From the NCBI GenBank assembly GCA_027605045.1, contig JAQFWX010000005.1, positions 2,001,236 through 2,065,235 of the forward strand: a stretch of DNA of 64,000 nt, given 5' to 3'. Positions 20,845-30,833 of this stretch are shown piece by piece. The position numbers and the translations under genes are program-made. Below the pieces are notes generated by a model. It did no database searches. It worked only from the letters and a program-made list of their open reading frames with translations, and had not been told where the DNA came from. This DNA comes from Phallus indusiatus. Lineage: Eukaryota > Basidiomycota > Agaricomycetes > Phallales > Phallaceae. Within the stretch, counting starts at the first letter, position 1; each line of letters begins with the position of its first letter.

Positions 20845-20912
20845 TGCGCCCGGTTCGTGAACAAACACCCTAACAAACCTCATTACCAAGTCACCTCACG
20901 AGTAATTCTGTG

Positions 20913-21582
20913 ATGTCTGGAGGATTTCAAGCTGGTTATTATACCTTCCGCCCTGCAAATGCCCCTACGGGTTCTAACATCTCTACGGGCTCCTCCGGTT
21001 GTACATGCCCTCCCCTTCCTCCAGATATTTTCCTTACGGTTGACAAAAACGCTGTAAGAATTAGTTGTCAGATATTTGTTTTTCTTTATACAATGCTCAT
21101 CCACTGCAGGAAGTTTGGCAGGTCACAGGCGACAATGACAAGTTCAATTTACTCAGTAAACCTATCCCTGAGGATCAGTACAAATGGATTGCTAGGGTCC
21201 TTTTGGACGTTATCTATGATATGTGAATATCTAATTATGTTTGATAGGATGATGTTTTGTTCGGCACATTGAATAATGAGGCTGGGACCTTCAAGATTGA
21301 TAGTGCTGGTCAGGGTCTTTGGCAGTATGTTTTCTATGGCTGTCAATGGGTAATGTGAGGATGCTGACGGCCATATAGTATTGGAATCCCTGATCAAAAT
21401 ATACTCCTCACCTACGTCGAGGGCAGCCCTCAAGTAAGACTAATATCACTAGAGTATTGCATTGGATCATTATATCATATTTTCAGCTGACATTCAAAGC
21501 TGCTAACGGCTCCCTGGGTCAAACATTCGTCGCCACACCTTCTGACGGTAGTGCGATGAAGAAAAAGAAGAAATTTTTCTAA
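20913..21582 (+). CDS. Small tandem-family protein B, possible beta-trefoil fold
   Basis: Five exons: 20913-21053, 21110-21196, 21248-21324, 21379-21433 and 21487-21582, giving 151 aa. It is closely similar to A: GYYTFRP, LTVDKN, EVWQVTGDND, FKIDSAGQGLWHIG and a KKKKKFF tail. Introns interrupt at the same codons with the same phases, and exons 3 and 4 have identical lengths (77 and 55 bp) in A and B. I prefer the ATG at 20913 over the upstream in-frame GTG. Intron 2 starts with the unusual donor GTCCTT, as do its counterparts in A (GTCTGT) and C (GTCCGT). The function is unknown; a cytosolic inhibitor or lectin-like role is a guess from the fold pattern. Confidence 0.75.
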
Positions 21583-23630
21583 AGTGACAATTATCAGCGA
21601 GTTTAAACCACGTATCGAGTTTCACATTTCTTGAACACCTGTCGTCTCAAATGCAGGCTGTATATGTAGTATCACAAGTCCGAATTCCCGAAATACGAAA
21701 TTTTCTGTCGATCGTATAATATGACAGAGGCATGAAGATCTTATTTCGGTAACCAGAATGAGAGCATAAGAGTGTATAAAACTTTACGTACGAGCGCTGA
21801 GATTTTGCAGCCGACATACTAAAATACTACAGCTGAAGCTGCAACTTGAATGCGTTAGCCATCTATGATCTGGGGGAACAGTGGAACGACACAAGTTGAT
21901 CCAGCTAAATATCTGAGTGCTTTATAAGCTCACAATGAAAAAAACGAAGACGGGGGTAAGAAAATTTATTGGGCACAAGAAAGATCCTGGGGTACAGGTG
22001 TGCTTACATAACGCATTTCTTCTCGGTGAGACAGAATCGCTCGTTACCTAAAATATGCCTTCATGTATGAACCCCTATGCCCAAATAAGATTATGACGCA
22101 AGGCCCTCGGCCTTGCACTTAGTTAGATTGACAAGATATGGCTGATTTCCGCCGAGCTTGTCAGCCAAAAGCATGATTCGGCCGGCATGGGCCGCGCTCG
22201 TTTAATGTGGTAAAAAATTTGACTTACAGGCTCCGACTTTGTGTCGGCGCTTCACAAAAGAAACCACCAATCTAACGAAACTCATCACATAGATGAAAGT
22301 AAAAATACGGAATAATCGCCTTTCAAACCTGCTGTACGAAACCCACCAGTTTGGATGGCATTACCCTAGATCCAAACCCAAGATCAAACCTCTCAGAAAG
22401 CGACTAAATATTCTTGGCTAACCAACAGCTCTGGATTGCACTGAGAGGCCGTTGACTTCTTTTCTTGTCGAGATTGGTCACTCTTTCGCTTTTCCTGAAT
22501 TCCTACTGTCGTGGGGCCTTGAAAATCGAGACGATACCTGTCCGATTCAGGCACGTGAGGTGAGGCAAGTGTGGTACGTTTTTCTAGCTCATGTGCGGCA
22601 TTGGGAGTCCAATTTGGAACTTTTCTTTTTACTATTCTATTCAAGAGAATAAACTAGGTGAACCGTACCGCGTACCGTGGGGTCGTGATGTCGCACACAC
22701 CTGCCAGTGGCGCGCTTATCGATAATGCTTCTTTCTTCGGGGACCGTGAGCGTTACGTGTTGGACTCAGCTCGCTGTCGGTCCGCTTGTCAGGACTGGTG
22801 CTTCGCGTTTTCGTGACGTGATATAATTGCTATATATTGAAGTCTCCAACATTTATCGCTTCTGCATTCCTTAATACTACTTCATGTCGGTTCCGAACAA
22901 GATATTTAATAGAATTCGATGCAACGACGAAATACATTCCAGTTCTCCGTTCAATCATGCGAATTTTTTTCCTGATTGAATTAAAACGTTGATAGTAATG
23001 CGATTGCAAGTAAGTCTCTTCTCATCATATGATCAAAGATCTAGTGACATCTCAATTGCTCAGATTATTCTCATGAACGAACAGCAGCACATTATGTACA
23101 TTGTAGGAGACGTTTAAATTTAAGTAATAACAGTGAGAACTCGTGACGTCGGCTCAAGCAGCACCATCTTGCTTCTGCTATTTACTACATACATATACAC
23201 TTCTCATCAATGAAGTCGAGTCCCCGTTCACCTGGGTCACATTCACAAACTGCACTCGGTTAGTCCGTCAACGCCTTTACTGCGGATTCTTAATGAAACA
23301 AATATATTCAGTTCATTAACCTCAGGATTTCTACCATGTGCTTACTATTCATAACGCTCGATTCCGAGTCTGTAAACGTGCGTGCATATGAAGTAATAAC
23401 TGCACCTCTGAATATGTAACATGTAATGTTGCAGAAACCTTCACATTACATTCAACTGCGAACTCATTAATTTAACCGTGTTAAACGGGCCGCTCGTTTG
23501 TCAAGAATTTAGACTTGGAAATTGATACAGGTACGTGAAATGATTAGATTTACTCCTCCATTGGCAGCATATAAAGATGCTCATCCGCGAACGTATTATT
23601 ACAATAGAAATCCCCCCAATCTACCAAGCA
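21583..23630. other. Spacer between genes B and C
   Basis: It contains diverged copies of the spacer upstream of A and B (for example a GTTCCGAACAAGA word near 22885, matching 14485 and 19160). A hairpin GCAAGGCC ... GGCCTTGC lies at 22101-22119. The promoter of C has TACGTG at 23532 and TATAAA at 23570-23575, 55 bp before the ATG. No other gene is supported. Confidence 0.5.
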
Positions 23631-24312
23631 ATGTCGAGCTCACCCCTAGGCAGTTATTATATTCGCCCCACAGACGCACCTGCTGGACACCTTTTGGCTT
23701 TGTCCCGCCTCGTTTCTTGTCCTCCTACTATTGAGTTGCCTGTTACAATTAATACCGCTGGTGTAAGGACTGAATATCAAACTGATGTTCGACGCCGTCG
23801 GAATTAATCTATAACTTTTTCATGCAGGAACTTTGGGAAATTGCGAAGAGCGACGAGAACGGTAACGTCACTGTGCAAACCGCAAATCTCGTATACGGAA
23901 AATACTATTACAAATGGTTCAGCGCATCGGTCCGTTGAACACATTACTCTCAGTGCACAGCTTTGTCATATTCTCAATACTTTTTCAGGATAATAATGTT
24001 CTATCCACTATAGTGCTCGACGACCAGGCTGGCAACTTCAGACTTGAGCCGGCTGGTGACGGTCTTTGGACGTAAGTCCTATGGTTGAACGAGTAGAATA
24101 TGTTCTGTTCGACACTGTGCTAACATTTCGTATAGTTTTCACTTCGGACAAGATTTGGTCCTTCATTATGATGCAGATGCTCAGTTTTCTGTAAGGCTAA
24201 TCGATGATCCGAGCGTTTAATCGTATTAATGATTCATTTTAAGCTGACATTCAGGCCTCGGACTGCTGGGAGCTCAAGCAGTCAACAGTTTGAGCTCCTA
24301 CCTAAGAATTGA
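23631..24312 (+). CDS. Small tandem-family protein C, diverged member
   Basis: Five exons: 23631-23762, 23828-23929, 23989-24071, 24136-24190 and 24244-24312, giving 146 aa. It keeps the family landmarks in altered form: GSYYIRP, VTINTAG, ELWEIAKS, FRLEPAGDGLWTF and LTFRPR, but lacks the Lys-rich tail and the CTC motif of A and B. Intron positions and phases agree with A and B, and exon 4 is again 55 bp. The last acceptor is AAG. It is the most diverged of the three, so this duplication is older than the A/B split. Confidence 0.72.
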
Positions 24313-26439
24313 AAAAATTCTTCCTGAAACCACGACTATTGACACCTTTCTTATTTCTCAGTTTTCTTCTTCTTGAATCCCCACTTTTTCTGAAAGGCGG
24401 GTCATACATGTGTCGCGCAGTCCGAAATCCTGAAATATGAAAATCTTCAAGTTTGTTGATAATCATATAAATAGTCTGATATGAACGCTATAACATCGCA
24501 TTATATTCCCGATGAAATGAGATAGTATGATCTGTCGTGAAATTTTAGTGCTTAACTTGGCTAATGGTCCTGGAGTGTCGTGAGTACTGCGTTTATGAAT
24601 ATAAAACGGTTACTATTGTTGCAATGCCTTGAATTGTAGTCACTATAGGTGGGTGGCGTGATACATCTTCGTTTCCTATTTGACCCATTGGCGATGCGTG
24701 GAAACTTGGCCGTCAGGTCAAGAAACTGCATCTCAAGACCTCAGGCCTCAACTTGAAGCTTCCGTCATTTATCGCTGTTAGCACTTTCATCTCCTTCGTC
24801 AAGAGTATTCGCGGCCGAAAGAAAGCAACCAAGATGCTTTATGGATAAATCGGTCACAAATGCGTGTACGAGCTTCTCACAGTGATGTCCGTCCCACATA
24901 CCTCAGGTTGCCGTTGTCTCGTAAAACAAAAAAAAAACCAAGAATCTCAAAAGCATCTCGATGATTGACAGCAGACTGGTCAAACGCCTCTCCATCATTT
25001 TTCCCCAATGACGGCTCAGAAACCACATCCCGCGTCATTCGTCAAACTGAACTAAATAAGGTAAATCGCGTCTAGTATTTTCCGTTATTGTATGCTTAGA
25101 AACCTTTTCAAAAGCGCTGTGATCGATTTATGCCAGTTTGATATTGGAACTTCGCCAGCTTGCAGTCCGAATAAGGAGGACATAAATTTATAAATCACAC
25201 TTCCTCAACAATAAGAATGAAACAAAATATCAACAGTAGCTCGGAATAATGTTATTGTGTGTATAGCCTCGGGCTATTGAGGCCGAAGAGGGTTCATTCC
25301 CAGTTGGGTCGACAATAGGCTACCCGTGAACCGCCTACCTTTCAAGGCGTACAATTGACATTGGAGGGAGAGACATATAAAGCCCGGTAAGATTCACACT
25401 TTTCAGACAGCTCCGCTCTTCGTCGCTCTTCCCTCACTTCAACTTTACCGCCCCAGTACTTTTTCGGTGGAGCTACCCGCTTGTAATGCGCTCCCACATG
25501 GGGTGGCGGGTTGAGTAATGTAAGTCATCCAGTACTTTCCGACTTTCTACTTACCTTCTGAGTCTTTCAGAGTATATGTATAGGTATGAATTATTACGTG
25601 GAACATGCATAACGAGAGCAGAGTGATGGACCAAAAATAAAATTCTTGTTAATCACACGCGCGTGCGTTTAAGATGATATCGGATTCAAGGACAAGATGT
25701 CACGGTATACGGTCCACATCGTATTTTTTTTGGCCGTAAGCGATTTTTCCACTTCACTTTTACCTGAAACTTGAGACAATGACAAATTCGCTGATATTCA
25801 CATTTCCTGAGAACAGGAAGTAATTAAAGCTCAAGTGAAGATAATCAACAACTTGAAAAGAGACTGACGCTACTCGTACTTCGTGTTGTAGCTGTAGCAC
25901 ATTTATTTCGCGCGGGTTCAATTGCCACAATGAAGGGTCGAGTAAACCTCTTTATTAAAAGTCCAGGAACGAACTTTTGGTCATGACGCAATCGAAGTCA
26001 GCCACGTCTCCCTCAATTCAGACAGAACAACAGCATCCAATTAAAACGCGTCATCTCAATCTTCTTAAATCATGGACACTTCTTTGACCTTGGTCTCGAT
26101 ATTTTAGGTATGTCCTTGACATTTTACCCTGCCAAAACACGAGGGGATTTCTTGTTGATGGTGTATGAGGTCTATGATAGGTTTCCAACATGGACGATAT
26201 GCATCCTCGGAGATTGTCCCTTTAAGGATCTCACTTTTGGTCAATCAACAATTTTCTAAATCGGTTTTCATTTTGTCCTAGACTTCGCGTATGGGACGGC
26301 ACACATACGCAATCCTTCTTCTGATCCTTATGCATGACCGTCACGTCCTATTATAAAACGCGTAATTTTTTTTCATGTCCCGTTTACAGCAAGAGCTACT
26401 CTTTGCCTCGAACAATTACCACTTATCCCAACCTCTCCA
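24313..26439. other. Spacer between gene C and the zinc-finger gene
   Basis: 25675-26400 is a diverged copy of 17690-18080 and includes the upstream flank of the zinc-finger gene. A TATA-like ACATATAAAG at about 25373 is followed by a transcript-like stretch with GTAAGT ... TTTCAG, but no open frame of useful length follows. A TATAAAA at 26352 probably serves the gene at 26440. Confidence 0.5.
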
Positions 26440-29106
26440 ATGTCCTCTTCTCAATACCAAAATACTACATGGTCCAGCCCTCTCGATATTCCTCTAGGAG
26501 CATATAACAATCTCCCTTACGAGGACTTTGACAATTACTTTGAGAGCCAGCCATGTCAAACGGCTCCATACTCCTCCCTAAAACGCTCTCGATCTCAATC
26601 AACTTCACCGACCTCCTCAGACCAGACGCACCGGTACCTGAACACCAACGCGTCGCCTTCAAATGCCTGCCTTATCTCACATATCCCTTCTTTCCTTCCC
26701 TCACTCGCTCGGACACGGGAGTCATCTTCCCCGGACTTTTTTCCCATTCCAAGCGGCGATTCCTCACACAAACGACCTGCTTCACCGTTCAGCACCCCTT
26801 TGCATATTGAGAATGACGACAGCCTTTTCGCCAATATAACCCTCTTACCCCTTGATCCTGAATGTTTTAATGGTAAGGACATCGAATATATACATTTCCC
26901 TGTCTTATCTTTGAGCTAGTAGCGACCAATCCCCAAGTGCCCTCACTTGAGCCGGTCGTGGGACACCGTACTGTTTCACCTTCCTCAAAAAAGAGATCAC
27001 TCACAAACCTAGAGCCTGACTGTCCCGATAACGCGTCGGAATACGCGTCTTCCAACCACAAGCGTCCAAAGCTATCTATCGATAGTCTTCAGAATCAGTC
27101 TGACGCGCGCACAAACGTTATTGACTGCGGTTTCGATTCATCAACGCGTCATTTGACTTCAGACGTTTCTCCAACATATTTACACAACACTATAAACGAT
27201 CTCCACAGCAGTAAGGTTACCTCTGACATGCCCGACAACTTCAGTAAGTAAATATTGATACCTAAACATTGTCGTAGTAGATATTGAACATGAGGCGTGT
27301 TTAGATGTATCGATTGAGAATGACAAAGCTTTTATTGCCAACATTGACCCAACTCTTCTCCAGTATAAATCCTTGAATCGTAGGTCTTATCATTATCAAA
27401 TCTCTTGATTTCTATAACCTCTATCCCAGAAGCAGCTACCCGCTTGACACCTCAAGTACCCGAGCTGATGGCACACCTTTCCTCCCCCTCTAAAAAAAGA
27501 CTTCATACAGATGACGAGGTCAACGTTGATCGCGCGCCATCCAATCTTTACAATAAACGACGCAAAATCTCTGCTAATGACTATCAGGACCCATCCCGTT
27601 AGTCTGAATGCCTTCTCGAATGTATTTCTTCATTTATTGACACATCATTTCGTCTCAGCCGTTACCCCACTTCGTCATAACAACAGCGTTATAACTGATA
27701 TAAAGAAAAATAATTGTGAGCACAAAGAAAAATCTTCCTATCAAATTCAAAACTGAGAGCGATATGGACAGATGTTCCAGTCTCGCCATGCGCATCGCGG
27801 ACAAAATTTTACCAGACCCCTAATACATTCAATCGTACGTTGGTTCTTTGAAGATAATACATATTCACTGACATGTGTGGTGCAGATGTATCCTCATCTA
27901 GTATCAGAATATCTCCTGTTCCCGCCACTCTCCCACCGGTCCCCGCATATGTAACCGCGGTCCAACCCGATGCCAGTAAATATAATCCAGCCATCACCTA
28001 TCAAACGGATTTAGATGTCCCTTCAGATGCTAATTTATATACCGGTGAGTCCTACGTTTATCTCACGCGATTATCCTTTACCCACGCCTCGTTTAGCTGC
28101 TGAAAGTATTATTAGTCAAAACGTTTCACCCCGGGACTCACATTCGTTTTCATATTTAGCACCTGCCGAATGTGGAAATGATACCTCAGGGTGGACCGAT
28201 GATTCAAAATATCTTTACAATGCTGGTGGTAAGCGTTCATTATTGTTCCTCCGGGCTGATGCGCTGACGAGTCATGCACAGTATTTGATGCTGCACCAAA
28301 TCCCTCGGTATTAGACTTTGCTCCTCCGTTCTCAGGGTTATTGCAGAGCGGAGCGTTGTATACCAGCGATGCAATAATACACACTCAGGCGTACGCAAAC
28401 AGTAAGTCTTGCCATCACGCAGCGTTCACACAGTAGTTAACATAACCGTCTCTATTAAGATGCAACGCGTTCGGGTGTCGACATTTGTCAACACTCGAGC
28501 ACCACCCATGTGATGTCAAAGACAGGTCATACCGCAAACGCGAGTATGCCCAAAACTTGTATGCCCGCGACAAGGGGGGCATCGAGTGCTGAACATGCCT
28601 TGACTTTCCATATCTATGATCCGACGTCTCTATCTTCTCCCATACCAGCCTCTCAAGCTAACACTAAACGACGCGGTCGGCAAGCCACACCCGCCAGCTA
28701 TCTATGGCGGAAAGAGATCAATAAAGATTGCGTCATTTATCGGTGTCTTTACAAAGGCCCGGCGATGCCTGACGGGTGCATGCAAGGATTCCGCAAAAGT
28801 TCGCGAAATTTAGGCCGGCACATGCGCTTGCACGCTGGTATAGAAGAAAAGATGAATATTCCCGACCTCGAAAAAATCGCACTCAACGGCTTGCCAGATG
28901 CACTGCGAAAACAGAAGGCCACGTGCTCCTTAAATGATAAGGATCTTCACCAATGTTCATACTTTCGTCAGCACGGAGTACGCTGGTCGACAATGACATG
29001 GGGAAGACCGGATATCATTTCAAGAAAGCACGGGGCTTCAGATCACCCAGCTTATCTTCAAAAAAATAAAAAGGGAAAGCTCAAAGATGTTGGCATAGCC
29101 GCATAA
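26440..29106 (+). CDS. C2H2 zinc-finger-like protein, ten exons
   Basis: Exons: 26440-26872, 26920-27243, 27278-27379, 27430-27597, 27659-27715, 27772-27834, 27886-28044, 28097-28228, 28282-28401 and 28460-29106. The joined frame is open throughout and encodes 734 aa. All nine introns are phase 1. Most of the protein is Ser/Pro/Asp-rich and probably disordered, with short basic KR patches. Near the C-terminus a single finger has C615, C626, H640 and H644 with F and L in place (GCMQGFRKSSRNLGRHMRLH), an atypically long Cys-Cys loop of ten residues. It is likely a nuclear DNA-binding or regulatory protein. Intron 2 is only 34 bp and ends TAGTAG, so two acceptors three bases apart are possible. 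Confidence 0.8.
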
Positions 29107-29852
29107 GTGCTAATCCGAAATGACCGTCATGGTTACACGGATCATGTTTATTTATTTTTCCTCGCATTTTCTTCTTATTTCTTCTCATTTTTCCTTCTCA
29201 AAACGTTAGCATCCAGTATAACGCCAGCAATCATGTATAACATACACCATCATGTATCATCTCGAATCTTCCTGTAGCATCGTCGCCGACCATGTATTTT
29301 ACCTTTATCGTGTATTTCTAGTTTGACTCAAGAAACAATATTCATCACCTCTTGGTGGCAGCTTGTTGAGAGGGAAGAAGAACAGACTTTGAAAAAAATA
29401 TTGGAACGATAGAACGCCCTTTATATATATTTGCGTCGAAACAAAAAAAGGGTGGAAAAAGCGGAAAGACAAGGGCTGAAAGGGTGTGTATCGATCGGTT
29501 ACGAGTCCTTTGAGGCCCTTTGTCACGCCGAACTTTCTGTTCACGGCACATCACGTGCTAAACCCAGCAGAAGACCCCGACTGGAATGGTATGATGATTA
29601 TTTCTTCAAACTCGCAATGTCAAACACCCAAATGATTGCCAGGCTATTATATATATTAGAAGACAAATAGAAATACACGATGGATATCCACGGATTATCA
29701 TAACACAGAACAATGATTGATTATCGTCCGATACATGCAATAATTCAATAAAGAGCTACATTCGGTAAAAAAATACGAATAAATTTAAAAACAAAAAACG
29801 GACAGATATGTAGGACAAGAAAGCGAATATGAATACGCATACTAGCCGACTT
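29107..29852. other. Convergent intergenic region
   Basis: It separates the 3' ends of the zinc-finger gene (plus) and the DUF6699 gene (minus). A small frame at 29431-29670 has no supporting features. Confidence 0.5.
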
Positions 29853-30833
29853 TCAAAAACTTCCTCGGCGCATTCGGGTCCTTTTGTCGTTAGCTTGAGT
29901 CGAGCCAAGCCGAAGCAGGAATTCAATCCCATTTCCCGAGCTGGATAACGATGAAAGCCCTTTGTACACAATCCTGTCCCTCAGTAGATCCACTCTGCGA
30001 ATCGAGCTCATCTCCTCGTTGAAGGTGAGGTGGCTATCCCCTTTAGCCAGTCGAGAACACCTCACCCAATGAGCGTTCTTTCTCACGTGTGGTTCCTCAA
30101 TAGCATTCCATTCAGCGGGTGTTACGGGTTGATGCAGTGCTGCATATAAGGCAAATAAGACAGTTTCTATGGTGATGCAACTTGGTGGTCGGACTTCAAT
30201 TGGGATTTCCCATGCGAAATCATTCGAGACTATGCGCATGCTGTGGACAGGAGGATCGGTCGCAGGCTGTGACAGGAGAGATTGTCCTAGTGACTTTACA
30301 GGAGAGGAATGCACATCGGAGCAGCGGATTTGCGCTTGTTTAGGTAACTGCGAAAGAAGCCATACGAGTGATTGCGATTGCGCTTTAAGGACATCGTGTA
30401 GTCGAATACTAGGGGATTCTATAGTGTTGTGGTGATCACGATGAGTTGGTTGTGTAGGCCGAGACGATGACGAGGAAAACGTACGAGTGTCCCTTTCTCT
30501 ATATCTTTGTATGGGATCTCTAGAACGTGATGCGCCAGATCGAGGAGGAAAGGGGTGGTGCAGAGGAGGAAGGGGGTATAAAGGTGGTGGTGGCGGCGGG
30601 GGCAGCATATAGTATAACGGGTAGGGATAATGGTAAGAAGGATAAAAAGGAGGCGGCTGATGCAAATGATGAATATGATAGGGTGAATGTTGTCTCCTGT
30701 GAGAGCTTGATGTGGACCCGGATGATGTTTCGTTAGCTGGAGAAAGTGGTTGTGAATACTGGGGTTGAGAGTGAGGTTGGGGCTGAGGTGGCAGCCTCGC
30801 AGGGCGCTGTCCGGGGCGTCGTGGCGTTTCCAT
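29853..30833 (-). CDS. DUF6699-type protein with long Pro/Tyr-rich N-terminus
   Basis: A single exon of 326 aa from an ATG at 30833. The first ~130 residues are low complexity (Gln/Ser, then His/Tyr/Pro with a run of seven prolines). The C-terminal ~180 residues follow the DUF6699 pattern: NDFAWEIPIEV, ITIETVLFALYAALHQPV, TPAEWNAIEE, RCSRLAKG, IRRVDLL and a final F-x-L-x-L strand. It resembles the product of 10814-11571 most closely around the DEW/AEW and RRIDSL/RRVDLL motifs. Function unknown. It is intronless, unlike the other two family members in the window. Confidence 0.8.
   Translation of the reverse strand: METPRRPGQRPARLPPQPQPHSQPQYSQPLSPANETSSGSTSSSHRRQHSPYHIHHLHQPPPFYPSYHYPYPLYYMLPPPPPPPLYPLPPLHHPFPPRSGASRSRDPIQRYRERDTRTFSSSSSRPTQPTHRDHHNTIESPSIRLHDVLKAQSQSLVWLLSQLPKQAQIRCSDVHSSPVKSLGQSLLSQPATDPPVHSMRIVSNDFAWEIPIEVRPPSCITIETVLFALYAALHQPVTPAEWNAIEEPHVRKNAHWVRCSRLAKGDSHLTFNEEMSSIRRVDLLRDRIVYKGLSSLSSSGNGIEFLLRLGSTQANDKRTRMRRGSF

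Larger units (their letters stand above)
18090..26400. repeat. Amplified block, copy 2 (longer)
   Basis: It restarts at about 18090 with the 5' fragment of the RAD51-like gene and runs through a degenerate paralogue, gene B, gene C and the zinc-finger upstream sequence (25675-26400). Compared with copy 1 it contains one more gene (C) and a solo LTR insertion. The C section is more diverged, so it is either an older duplicate or was lost from copy 1. Confidence 0.7.

Noticed and set aside
22101..22119. Single hairpin GCAAGGCC ... GGCCTTGC
   Set aside because: Isolated, with no T-run or gene end nearby to give it meaning.
25370..25620. TATA box followed by a transcript-like stretch with a GTAAGT...TTTCAG intron
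   Set aside because: No open frame of useful length follows; possible non-coding RNA or dead promoter, but nothing else supports it.
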